Origin: JAJDOD01 sp039024895
Lineage (GTDB): Bacteria > Pseudomonadota > Alphaproteobacteria > Rhodobacterales > Rhodobacteraceae
DNA length: 64,000 nt
NCBI GenBank assembly: GCA_039024895.1
Contig: JBCCPJ010000001.1
Coordinates: 248,001-312,000 of the forward strand
Direction: 5' to 3'
Of the stretch, positions 1-8,028 are shown one piece after another. The notes under the pieces are model-generated. The model worked only from the letters and a program-made list of their open reading frames with translations. It searched no databases and was not told the DNA's origin. A program made the translations under genes and the position numbers. The first letter of the stretch is position 1. Every line of letters begins with the position of its first letter.

Positions 1-758
1 CCGATTTCGACACCATCCGGCAGAAGCGCGACAGCGATCATCGCAGCGACCGTACCGATGGCTGCGCCAACAAAGGCCCGGACGGTAAAGCGTCGAATGA
101 AGGCCGACGCAATCCATCGATCTTTTGCGCCGACGATCCGTAGCACATCGATGATCTGTCCGTTGGCCGACAAGGCTGATGAGGCAGCAAGGGAAATGGT
201 GACCGCTGTGACGCTCCCAATCAGAAACAAGGCAAATGCCCCCAATTGCCGTAGCCGTTGGGCAGCCTCCGCGAGCGGCAATCGCCAACGGCTATGGTCG
301 TCATAAACGGTTCCCGGCGCTTCTGCATCCAATCGGGCCGACAAGCCTACCTCATCTGGTCCATCTGCCGTCTCTTCCACTTCTATCAGCACTGGCAGGC
401 GTAGCTTGTCCAGGGGAATACCCTCCCCAAACCAGGGTGCCAGCAGCATCAGTTGTTCTTCATCATCGACGCGGCGCGCCGTCACGACGCCCGGTGTCTG
501 GGAAAGAGCAACAAGGACGGCCTCGGCGCGCGCTTCTATGTCTCCGCTCGGTGGCACACGAACCGTCGCCGTGCCCGCAAGCTCCGCCTCCCACCGGTTT
601 GCAAGCTCTCCGGTCGCCAAGTTGAGCGCGATGGCAAAGACGGCAAGAAACGCCATGGCGGCAGCGCTGGCAAGGGTCAAAGCGGCGGTGAACCCGGAGG
701 GCGGCACGATACGCGTCGCCGTCGGATCACCAAAAATCAGGTCCTTGAACCGGCTCAC
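1..758 (-). CDS. ftsX: Cell division ABC transporter permease FtsX (C-terminus cut by window edge)
   Basis: FtsX is the membrane partner of FtsE; the pair links the divisome to periplasmic cell-wall hydrolases. The reading frame stays open from base 758 to the window edge, giving about 252 codons. It has a short cytoplasmic N-terminus, a first membrane segment near residues 28-48 (AAMAFLAVFAIAL), a periplasmic domain, and then the membrane core with FALFLIGSVTAV and the family-typical IDVLRIVGAKDRWIA stretch. The start is a GTG (758-756) that overlaps the ftsE stop TGA by two bases, so the two are probably translationally coupled. The last membrane segment and stop lie outside the window. Family assignment is firm; the exact end cannot be seen. 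Confidence 0.9.
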   Translation of the reverse strand, partial: MSRFKDLIFGDPTATRIVPPSGFTAALTLASAAAMAFLAVFAIALNLATGELANRWEAELAGTATVRVPPSGDIEARAEAVLVALSQTPGVVTARRVDDEEQLMLLAPWFGEGIPLDKLRLPVLIEVEETADGPDEVGLSARLDAEAPGTVYDDHSRWRLPLAEAAQRLRQLGAFALFLIGSVTAVTISLAASSALSANGQIIDVLRIVGAKDRWIASAFIRRFTVRAFVGAAIGTVAAMIAVALLPDGVEI

Positions 759-1429
759 AGCCCCGCCCCTGCCAAGGAAACAGCCCCGTCCTTAATCCGT
801 AGAACGCGCGACGACACGCGCGACTTTGCCTGTCGGATCAGGTTGAGGTCATGTGTGGCGCATAAGATCGTCTTCCCCAAGCGGTTTAACTCGATCAACA
901 GGTCAAGGAGTTTCAGCGACATTTCCCAGTCCACATTGCCGGTCGGTTCATCTGCCAGAATGATCTCCGGCGACAGGATAATGGCGCGTGCCAACGCCAT
1001 GCGCTGGCGTTCACCGCCCGAAAGCTCCGAGGGCAAACGGTCCACCATGGCGCCCAAACCGACCCAACTCAGAAGGTCCGCAAGATCACCTTCGGCTGCG
1101 GCGGACCCGCCGGTGACAGCGACGGGGAGCATAACATTTTCACCGACAGACAAGTGATCGACGAAGCGGCTTTCCTGATGAACGACACCAATGCGCCGCC
1201 GTAGCCGGGCAATCTGGTCCCGGTTATAGTCGGCAACGGATTGACCCAAAAGCGCGACATCGCCCGATGACGCTGAATGCTCAAGCGAGCATAGCTTCAG
1301 CAATGTCGTCTTGCCCGCGCCAGACGGACCTGTGAGGAAATGAAAGCTTCCTGCCGGCAGCGAGAGGGCGACATCCCGAAACAAGGTCTGCTCCCCATAG
1401 ACCATCGCCACATTTTTCAGCTCGATCAC
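755..1429 (-). CDS. ftsE: Cell division ATP-binding protein FtsE
   Basis: ABC ATPase of 224 residues, the normal size for FtsE. Walker A is GPSGAGKTT with Lys40, the signature is LSGGERQRMALARA, Walker B is IILADEPTGNVD, and the H-loop is ATHDLN. It would form the FtsEX complex at the inner membrane with the adjacent gene. The start chosen is GTG at 1429, preceded by GGAGG; the frame stays open upstream to 1912, but that extension has no family similarity and overlaps the opposite-strand gene at 1583. The GTGA overlap with ftsX and the divergent zinc-ribbon gene are a layout I associate with Rhodobacterales. Confidence 0.93.
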   Translation of the reverse strand: MIELKNVAMVYGEQTLFRDVALSLPAGSFHFLTGPSGAGKTTLLKLCSLEHSASSGDVALLGQSVADYNRDQIARLRRRIGVVHQESRFVDHLSVGENVMLPVAVTGGSAAAEGDLADLLSWVGLGAMVDRLPSELSGGERQRMALARAIILSPEIILADEPTGNVDWEMSLKLLDLLIELNRLGKTILCATHDLNLIRQAKSRVSSRVLRIKDGAVSLAGAGL

Positions 1430-1582
1430 GTCGCCTCCACGCGCCGTTTTGGTGCTTTTGCCCGACTTGTCCCCAAGGATCAACGCCGCGCCTTTCCTGC
1501 AAAGCCTTGAAGTGCTAAAACCTCTTGTAATCCGGGGTAGAACGCCGAAAAAGGCACGGTCGGTCAGGCAAGGAATACATAT

Positions 1583-2677
1583 ATGCGGTTGGTTTGTCCG
1601 AATTGCAGCGCACAGTACGAGATTGACGCTTCGATGATCCCCGAAGAGGGGCGAGACGTTCAATGTTCGAATTGCGGTCATACGTGGTTCGAGTTGCCGG
1701 GCCCAACCGTGAGCGAAGACACCTCTGCCGTTTCCTCTACAGCCTCGATAATGGATGAGGACGAGGAGGATGATTACGACATGCCGCCGCCTTACGATCT
1801 CGACGAGGACGACAGCTTTGAAGACGATACGGCAGAGAACACAGAAACGGATCGCCGCGAGTCCATCCCGGACTTCATAACGCGCGAAGACTTCGAAGAC
1901 GACAGCGACCAAAGTATCAACGATTGGGACGATGACCCTGTCGAAAGCGACCGTGCCGAGGATGCGCCGGAGGTCGATGCGCCAGTCTCAACACCTACTG
2001 CGGAAGAAGAGGGCGAACAGTCAGACATTTTCGATCCCCCTGATCAACCGGCCGAGGACGATAACGGGGACGATGGCGATGACGATGAAGGCGCGCTTGA
2101 TCCGATACCCGCCGTGGCCGCCGCCACAGCACGCCGACCGGCCGATGCGGCAGCGTTAGATATCCTCCGCGAAGAAGCGGAGCGCGAACTGTCCCAGCGC
2201 CGCGCGCCGCCGTCTGAGCCGATTGAGACGCAAACGGAAATGGGTCTCGACAGCATTCGAAACCGGCGTACACCGTCACGGGCACTGCGCGCGCGCATGG
2301 CGCATCTGGGGGAGGAATATCCCGAAGATGAAGCGGAGGCCGCCGCCCCCGAGCCGGAACCTGCGCCCAAGTCACGACCTCAGTCCTACGATGCGTATGA
2401 AGAACCGCGCCGCGATCTTCTGCCCGATATCGAAGAGATAAATTCGACCCTGAAAGGGGGCGTGAGCCGGGCACCGAAAAATAGTGAGAGCGTTCGGCGC
2501 TCCGGTTTCCGTACAGGTTTCCTCATCATGGTGTTTCTGACGATCGCAGCGATCTTTGCCTACGCGCAAGCACCGGCCATTGCACGCGCACTTCCGCAAA
2601 CGGAAACGACAATGATTTCCTATGTGGACTGGGCGAACGGCGTGCGGGACTGGATCGACGGCCTGATGGGACCGTGA
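1583..2677 (+). CDS. MJ0042-type zinc-ribbon, acidic, single-pass membrane protein
   Basis: A 364-residue protein with three parts. The N-terminus is a zinc ribbon with Cys5/Cys8 and Cys28/Cys31 (CPNC...CSNC), the MJ0042 pattern. The middle, about residues 40-290, is very rich in Asp and Glu and low in complexity, so probably disordered. A single membrane segment lies near 310-328 (GFLIMVFLTIAAIFAYAQA), followed by about 35 residues that should be periplasmic. AGGAA sits about seven bases before the ATG. It diverges from ftsE with a 153-base gap that must hold both promoters. Its function is unknown. The location suggests an envelope or division link, but that is inference from the neighbour only. 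Confidence 0.8.
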   Translation: MRLVCPNCSAQYEIDASMIPEEGRDVQCSNCGHTWFELPGPTVSEDTSAVSSTASIMDEDEEDDYDMPPPYDLDEDDSFEDDTAENTETDRRESIPDFITREDFEDDSDQSINDWDDDPVESDRAEDAPEVDAPVSTPTAEEEGEQSDIFDPPDQPAEDDNGDDGDDDEGALDPIPAVAAATARRPADAAALDILREEAERELSQRRAPPSEPIETQTEMGLDSIRNRRTPSRALRARMAHLGEEYPEDEAEAAAPEPEPAPKSRPQSYDAYEEPRRDLLPDIEEINSTLKGGVSRAPKNSESVRRSGFRTGFLIMVFLTIAAIFAYAQAPAIARALPQTETTMISYVDWANGVRDWIDGLMGP

Positions 2678-2687
2678 TCTCACGGCG

Positions 2688-5309
2688 CTAAAAACGCTCC
2701 AACAAACGCTTCAGGTATTCCAACTCTTCGGTGGGACGATCCTGCTCGCCGGAGCGCCGACGGATTTCGTCAAGCAACTCGCGCGCGCGACGATACACGT
2801 CTTCGCCCTGCAGAAGTTGTTCTTCGGTCCCAATCTGCCCGTTCTGACCGATATCGCGGCCAAGCGGGTCGCGCTGCCCGTTCGGATTGGCTTGGCCGAG
2901 CTGTTCGCCCTGTTGCCCGCCCTGCTGTTGTTGCTGCTGGGCCATCTGTTCGGCAAGCTCACGCATGCCTTCGCGTAGCGCTTCAATCGCATCGGCCTGA
3001 TTGTCGAGCGCACCGGCAAAATCTTCGTTCCGCAAAGCGTCTTCCGCTTGATCCATCGCGTCACCGGCACGACCAAGCGAGTCCCGCGCGGCATCGCCTT
3101 CGGGCGTGCCAGCGCCTGGCAGGTTCTGCATCTGTCGGTTTAGTTCCTGGCGCAGCGCCTGCTGGCGGTTGGCCAAATCACCTTGCGCGGCACCGGGCTC
3201 GCCATTTTCGGCCTGTTGCTGTCCACCGGGCTGCTGGCCTTGTTGTTGGCCCGGTTGCTGGCCAGGCTGTCCGCCCTGTTGACCCTGCCCCTGTTGGCCC
3301 TGGCTGTGCTGTTGCCCAAGGCCCTGGTCGCCGCTCCGGCCTTCGTTCTGCTGGGACTGGCCCTGCTGCGCGTCCGGATTGAACTGTTCCTGAAGATCGC
3401 GGAACGCCTCATCGGAAAGGCCCTGCTGTTCGCGCAACGTCTCCGCAAGACCTTCCATGGCCTGCTGTCCTTCGCCTTGCTGACCGCCTTGCTGACCTTG
3501 GGCAACCTGCATGTTTTCCATCATCTGGCGGAGTTGGTCGAGAAGCTGCTGCGCCTCCTCGGTGCGTCCCTGCTCCATGAGTTCCTGGAGCCGGTCGAGC
3601 ATGTCTTGCAGGTCCTGTTGCGACATCTCTTGCATGTCGCCTTGGGCCGTCTGTTGCTGCGATGGATCGCTTTGCTCCGCCAATTGCCGCATGTAGTCCT
3701 GCATGGCTTCCTGCAGTTCCTGCATCAATTCGGCGATTTCCTGATCGGTCGCCCCGTTTTCAATCGCCTCTGACAGGCGGTCTTGAGCGCGCCGAAGCCG
3801 TTCGAGCGCATCGGACAAATCGCCTTCTTCGATTTCAACGGCGAGATCCCACAACGCCTCCGCCAATTCATCGACGGTTTCGTTATCGAGTCGATCCAGG
3901 GAAACACGTGTTTCCAACCGGCGCACCATAAAGCGCAGCTTTAGGTAAGATGTCTCCGACCGGAAAATATCCGAAGGGGTGAATGAAACGGCGCGGAGAA
4001 CCTGGGCCACGCGCGGCGCGTTGCTGCGGTTCCACAACAAATCGCGACGTTGTTCGATAACCGCTTTCGCCAAAGGATCAAAGAAACGCCGCCCCGGAAG
4101 CGTGCCGAGTTGCGGCTCCGATGAGCCTTCTTGTTCCGCCGCGTCGACAGCAAATAACTCCGCGCGAACAGGCAGGTTCGCCCACGGGTGCTCGGACAGT
4201 TCTTCGATTACAAGTTCACTGAAATCGGTCCTGTCCCCGGATATCGTCATCGGCAGGTCAACTACGATGGGCTCGCGCGTCTCTGGCGCAACTGACAAGC
4301 CATAGGATCGGTCCACATTGTCGAGGTCCAGGGTGATCTCAAGCCTGCCACCGGTGACACCATAGTCATCCTGGGCAGAGAACGGAGCTTCCATGCGGCC
4401 GCCTTCGCCCTGGGTCAATGGGCCGTCAAAGGCAACGGTTGGTGGCGCATCCAATTCCACCTCAATCGCCCAAGTGCGACCGCCCGGCCCCTCGATTCGC
4501 ACTTCGCCCGTGTCCACGACTTCGAAGGTTTGAACCGGATCGGTGGCGGGCGGAATTTCTGCCGTCCGCCCGGATACGGTCTCGTGAAGCGTGAGTTCAC
4601 CGAGTTCACCGTAAAAACGCACGGTCAGCCGCGATCCCTGGGCGACCGCGAAGCTCGGGCGGTCGATGTCGTTCAGATAGAGGCTGGGCTTGCCCGTATA
4701 GAGCGGCGGCTCGACCCAACCCTCCCACGCCGGGCCCGTGGCCAGCGCTTCACCGGTGGCACCGATATCTGCAACGGTCGCAACCCGGAGCAGCGACCCG
4801 AAAAGCAGCGCCGCCACGAAGCCCGTCAGTGCAATATATCTCAGACCAAACCGGTCACGCGTCGACAATGTCAGATCAGGCTCAGCCGCTTTCGCTGCCG
4901 CAAGCCGATCTGTCATCCGCGCGATATGCGCTTGCCAAACGGCTTCCGACGCAGCGTCCCCCTGTCCGATGGCTTGCGTATCAGCGATGGCCGTAATCGG
5001 TCGCTCCGGCAGACTTTGGTCAACCCGGTCTACCGCGTCCGCCCAGGTGGGCCATTTCAGCGCACGCACCCCGTAAAAGAGTGTTCCGAGACCGCCAAGC
5101 ACTGCCAGAACGGCCAATCCCCAAACAGCTTCCAGCGGCAACGTCTCATGGAGCCCGGCCATCAACCCAGCCAAGACAACAAGTAAAACGGTCCAGAGCG
5201 GCCAGAATGCCTGGACCGTACGCTCGGCGAAAAGGCCTAAAAAGGTCAGTCGCAACGGCCACTTAAGCCGTTTCGCAGCAGTCTCGGGGAGATCGGGCCT
5301 GTCTGTCAT
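2688..5309 (-). CDS. TIGR02302/DUF4175 family membrane protein with Gln-rich tail
   Basis: A large 873-residue protein matching the alphaproteobacterial TIGR02302/DUF4175 family. Two hydrophobic segments near the N-terminus (about residues 33-80) and one near 150-172 anchor it. A long extracytoplasmic region with beta-rich segments follows. From roughly residue 480 it is helical with heptad-like Gln/Glu/Leu/Met content, and about residues 520-810 are extremely Gln/Gly-rich (repeated GQQGGQQG-like and PGQQ units) before a charged C-terminal helix. It lies 33 bases after lysA in the same direction and is probably cotranscribed. Its biochemical role is not established as far as I know; an envelope function is inferred from topology. 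Confidence 0.85.
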   Translation of the reverse strand: MTDRPDLPETAAKRLKWPLRLTFLGLFAERTVQAFWPLWTVLLVVLAGLMAGLHETLPLEAVWGLAVLAVLGGLGTLFYGVRALKWPTWADAVDRVDQSLPERPITAIADTQAIGQGDAASEAVWQAHIARMTDRLAAAKAAEPDLTLSTRDRFGLRYIALTGFVAALLFGSLLRVATVADIGATGEALATGPAWEGWVEPPLYTGKPSLYLNDIDRPSFAVAQGSRLTVRFYGELGELTLHETVSGRTAEIPPATDPVQTFEVVDTGEVRIEGPGGRTWAIEVELDAPPTVAFDGPLTQGEGGRMEAPFSAQDDYGVTGGRLEITLDLDNVDRSYGLSVAPETREPIVVDLPMTISGDRTDFSELVIEELSEHPWANLPVRAELFAVDAAEQEGSSEPQLGTLPGRRFFDPLAKAVIEQRRDLLWNRSNAPRVAQVLRAVSFTPSDIFRSETSYLKLRFMVRRLETRVSLDRLDNETVDELAEALWDLAVEIEEGDLSDALERLRRAQDRLSEAIENGATDQEIAELMQELQEAMQDYMRQLAEQSDPSQQQTAQGDMQEMSQQDLQDMLDRLQELMEQGRTEEAQQLLDQLRQMMENMQVAQGQQGGQQGEGQQAMEGLAETLREQQGLSDEAFRDLQEQFNPDAQQGQSQQNEGRSGDQGLGQQHSQGQQGQGQQGGQPGQQPGQQQGQQPGGQQQAENGEPGAAQGDLANRQQALRQELNRQMQNLPGAGTPEGDAARDSLGRAGDAMDQAEDALRNEDFAGALDNQADAIEALREGMRELAEQMAQQQQQQGGQQGEQLGQANPNGQRDPLGRDIGQNGQIGTEEQLLQGEDVYRRARELLDEIRRRSGEQDRPTEELEYLKRLLERF

Positions 5310-5342
5310 ATACCAATAAGATAAGGCCGGGCGCGCGAATGA

Positions 5343-6614
5343 CTAGCCCTTGAGCCATTCAGGGACAATATCGCGATTTATGATCTCTTCATAGGTCGGT
5401 CTTGCGCGTATGACGGCGAATTGATGCCCATGCACCAGAACCTCTGGAATCAGTGGCCGCGTGTTGTATTCCGACGCCATCACCGCGCCATAAGCGCCCG
5501 CAGATCGAAACGCCACCAACTCCCCCGCCGCGATAGGCGGTAAGGCGCGCTGCTTGGTGAAGGTGTCGCCGCTCTCGCAGACAGGTCCCACGACATCAAC
5601 GGGCGCAGTTTCTGTCCCCACAGGCGGCTCAATCACCGGCAGGATATCGTGGTAGGCGTTATACATGGCGGGGCGGATCAAATCGTTCATCGCCGCATCA
5701 AGGATCAGAAAGTTCCGCCCGTCCCCTTCTTTGACGTAGATGACCTCGGAGACCAGCAGCCCGGCATTCCCGGCGATCAGGCGTCCGGGTTCAATTTCGA
5801 TCTCGCAACCAAGATCACCGACGGTCCGCTTCACCAACTCACCAAAGTCAACGGGCAAGGGTGGGGAGGAGTTCGAACGCTCATAGGGGATGCCAAGGCC
5901 GCCGCCCAGATCGAGCCTTTGAATGTCGTGCCCATCGGCGCGCAGTTCATGGGTCAACGTCGCCACCATCCGATACGCATCTTCGAACGGCTGAAGATCG
6001 GTCAGTTGCGACCCGATATGCACGTCAATCCCAATGGCACGAAGCCCGGACAGACGGGCAATTTCCCCATAGACCTCCCGCGCCTTGGCAATCGGGATAC
6101 CGAATTTGTTCTCTGCCTTGCCGGTTGCAATTTTCTCGTGGGTTTTGGCGTCAACGTCAGGGTTAACCCGCACCGTCACCGGGACAGTCACGCCGAGGCG
6201 CGTTGCAACCTCCGAAAGCCGGCGCATCTCCGGCTCGCTTTCGAGGTTGAACTGACGGACACCACCGGTGAGCGCCGCCTCCATTTCCACGACCGTTTTA
6301 CCGACGCCCGAAAAGACAATCCGATCGCCCGGAAACCCGGCCGCCTTCGCGCGTGCATACTCGCCGCCCGACACCACATCGACCCCGGCGCCAAGCGACG
6401 CCATCAGCGTCAAGACCGCTTGGTTTGAATTCGCCTTCATCGCGTAGCAGATGAGGTGATCCAAAGGCGACAACGCCTCGTCGAACAGTTTGAAGTGTCG
6501 GGTCAGCGTCGCAGAGGAATAGACATAAAACGGCGTGCCAACTTCGTCCGCAATATCGGACAAAGGCACGTCTTCGGCATGCAAAACGCCTTGGTCATAA
6601 AGGAAATGGTCCAT
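5343..6614 (-). CDS. lysA: Diaminopimelate decarboxylase LysA
   Basis: Catalyses meso-diaminopimelate to L-lysine, the last step of lysine biosynthesis, in the cytoplasm with pyridoxal phosphate. The 423-residue length is normal. Visible motifs are the PLP lysine Lys60 in YAMKAN, the HIGSQ strand, the glycine loop LDLGGGLGIPY, EIEPGR for phosphate and substrate contacts, and the active-site CESGD of the C-terminal barrel. The fold type III alanine-racemase-like architecture is complete. In relatives lysA usually follows argH and a small lipoprotein directly. Here a forward SDR gene separates it from that block, so lysA needs its own promoter in 6615-6726. Confidence 0.96.
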   Translation of the reverse strand: MDHFLYDQGVLHAEDVPLSDIADEVGTPFYVYSSATLTRHFKLFDEALSPLDHLICYAMKANSNQAVLTLMASLGAGVDVVSGGEYARAKAAGFPGDRIVFSGVGKTVVEMEAALTGGVRQFNLESEPEMRRLSEVATRLGVTVPVTVRVNPDVDAKTHEKIATGKAENKFGIPIAKAREVYGEIARLSGLRAIGIDVHIGSQLTDLQPFEDAYRMVATLTHELRADGHDIQRLDLGGGLGIPYERSNSSPPLPVDFGELVKRTVGDLGCEIEIEPGRLIAGNAGLLVSEVIYVKEGDGRNFLILDAAMNDLIRPAMYNAYHDILPVIEPPVGTETAPVDVVGPVCESGDTFTKQRALPPIAAGELVAFRSAGAYGAVMASEYNTRPLIPEVLVHGHQFAVIRARPTYEEIINRDIVPEWLKG

Positions 6615-6726
6615 ACGCGATCCTCACATTCAGCGGCGCTTCATAGCAGAGGATTTTCAGCACGCCAGCCGTTTCCTTATACCTGCGATTGAAGTTAAAC
6701 CAGCGAAGCAGCTTTAGGAGAACTCA

Positions 6727-7434
6727 ATGCAGCTAGACGGGAAAACAGTGATCGTCACGGGTGGCTCGGATGGGATTGGCAAACACATTTGTTTGAAGCT
6801 TGCTGCAGAAGGCTGCAATCTCGCAATTCTCGGACGCGACACAGGACGGCTTGACGCCGTGCGCAGCGCTTGCGTCGCAGAGGGGTCACCGGTCGCGGAG
6901 AGCTATGTGTGTGATCTTCAAGACACTGCTGCCGTGGCCGATACCGCGGCACGGATCATACACGATTTCGGGGCGATTGACATTTTAGTCAACAATGCCG
7001 GGATCTGGCATAAAAGCGGGTCGCTGGACAGCATATCTGAAGACATGCTTGTGGCGACCGTTCAAACAAATCTCACGGCCCTAATGCAATTGACGCGGCA
7101 CTTGATTTCAGTCCTTCGTGAGAGAGACGAGGCAATCATTTTAAACGTCGCCTCCAAGTCCGGTATCGTCGCGCAAGCAGGCCAATCGGTCTACTCGGCC
7201 ACCAAGTATGGCGTCCGTGGATTTACTGATGTGCTAAAGGAAGACGAGGCCGAAACCAACATTCGGGTGGCAGGCCTGTACCAGAGCGGCACGAACACGG
7301 ACATGTTCGCTAAAGCAAACGAAGATGTACCCAGTCATATATTCACCGAACCGGAAGACCTTGCCGACGTTGTGGTGTTTATGCTGTCGCGCCCGCCTAA
7401 AATCTGGCTGCATGACGTGCGCGTCGAACTTTAA
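6727..7434 (+). CDS. Short-chain dehydrogenase/reductase
   Basis: A 235-residue classical SDR and NAD(P)-dependent oxidoreductase. The cofactor loop is TGGSDGIG near residue 11, NNAG follows near residue 88, and the catalytic Tyr-Lys pair is in YSATK with an upstream serine in SKSG. AGGAG lies seven bases before the ATG. The substrate cannot be told from sequence. It points opposite to both flanking gene blocks and its last four bases overlap the end of the DUF2834 gene on the other strand. By eye its composition is somewhat more AT-rich than lysA or argH. These points suggest a later insertion between the argH block and lysA. Confidence 0.85.
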   Translation: MQLDGKTVIVTGGSDGIGKHICLKLAAEGCNLAILGRDTGRLDAVRSACVAEGSPVAESYVCDLQDTAAVADTAARIIHDFGAIDILVNNAGIWHKSGSLDSISEDMLVATVQTNLTALMQLTRHLISVLRERDEAIILNVASKSGIVAQAGQSVYSATKYGVRGFTDVLKEDEAETNIRVAGLYQSGTNTDMFAKANEDVPSHIFTEPEDLADVVVFMLSRPPKIWLHDVRVEL

Positions 7435-7748
7435 TCAACGTTGCGTGTGCGCAGGAAAAGATAAAGCGGCAGACCACAGCTCACGCCGATGCAATAGGTC
7501 GCCGGTATGGCGATCAAACCTAGCCAGGCCTTGCGCACCCAGGTTTCCGCGATGATCCAGACCGTCAAGGCAATGGCCGCAATCGTCAGATCCCAGGTCA
7601 ACCCCGTCGTGGAGGCGTTAACATACCACGCATCGATCAATCCGGAGAGGCCGGTCCCGGTCTCGCGCATATAGGTGACAAACCAATACATCGGATGAAT
7701 GGCGCCCCAGATGGCAAGCAGTAGATAGACGATACGTATCGGCGACAT
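7431..7748 (-). CDS. DUF2834-type small integral membrane protein
   Basis: A 105-residue protein with about three hydrophobic segments (IVYLLLAIWGAIHP, LTIAAIALTVWIIAE, LGLIAIPATYCIGVS) and a charged end. This matches the DUF2834 family of small membrane proteins of unknown function. Its ATG overlaps the stop of the upstream mini-lipoprotein by one base (TGATG), making it the last member of a coupled argH - lipoprotein - lipoprotein - DUF2834 chain. Its 3' end runs four bases into the SDR gene on the other strand. Confidence 0.75.
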   Translation of the reverse strand: MSPIRIVYLLLAIWGAIHPMYWFVTYMRETGTGLSGLIDAWYVNASTTGLTWDLTIAAIALTVWIIAETWVRKAWLGLIAIPATYCIGVSCGLPLYLFLRTRNVD

Positions 7749-7879
7749 CAGAGCGACCCAACCACGCCGACACGGGCTTCACCGCCGACCGAGACGCCGC
7801 CCGATGGCGAAGACGGGGGACCATCGATACCGCAAGCGGCCAATCCCAGGAGCACAGCAAGGAGTGCGAGTTTCTTCAT
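7748..7879 (-). CDS. Mini-lipoprotein B of the argH block (LptM/YifL-like motif)
   Basis: A 43-residue lipoprotein. The MKKLALLAVLLGLAAC signal ends in a good lipobox (LAAC), and the mature protein starts CGIDGPP. The CGxxGPP pattern recalls LptM (YifL) lipoproteins, which commonly sit beside lysine-pathway genes and help LPS translocon assembly; that link is inference. The tail has a GGVSVGG motif shared with the preceding mini-lipoprotein. The ATG overlaps the previous stop (ATGA), and its own stop overlaps the DUF2834 start (TGATG). The frame stays open upstream to 8011, but the signal peptide and overlap fix the start at 7879. Confidence 0.72.
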   Translation of the reverse strand: MKKLALLAVLLGLAACGIDGPPSSPSGGVSVGGEARVGVVGSL

Positions 7880-8028
7880 GGTCTCACCGCCACGCCCACG
7901 CCGCCAACGCGGCCGCTGAGGACCGGTGAGACACTGACGCCACCGCTCGACACCGTCGCGCCGACACCAAGGGTCGGGTTCTCGCAGGCAGGCAGCAAAA
8001 GCACGGCGCAAACCATCAGTTTCTTCAT
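7876..8028 (-). CDS. Mini-lipoprotein A of the argH block
   Basis: A 50-residue lipoprotein. MKKLMVCAVLLLPAC is a short signal with lipobox LPAC, and the mature protein begins CENPTLGVGATV. The mature part is a chain of Gly/Val/Ser (SSGGVSVSP, GRVGGVGVAV) with alternating small and branched residues, as in a short beta-hairpin. Its ATG overlaps the argH stop (ATGA) and its stop overlaps the next lipoprotein start (ATGA). The shared MKKL start and GGVSV motif suggest that it and mini-lipoprotein B arose by tandem duplication. Small lipoproteins after argH are typical of Rhodobacterales; their function is unknown. Confidence 0.72.
   Translation of the reverse strand: MKKLMVCAVLLLPACENPTLGVGATVSSGGVSVSPVLSGRVGGVGVAVRP

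Noticed and set aside
2672..2685. CCGTGATCTCACGG inverted repeat at the end of the zinc-ribbon gene
   Set aside because: The loop would be only two bases and no T-run follows, so it is not a credible terminator.
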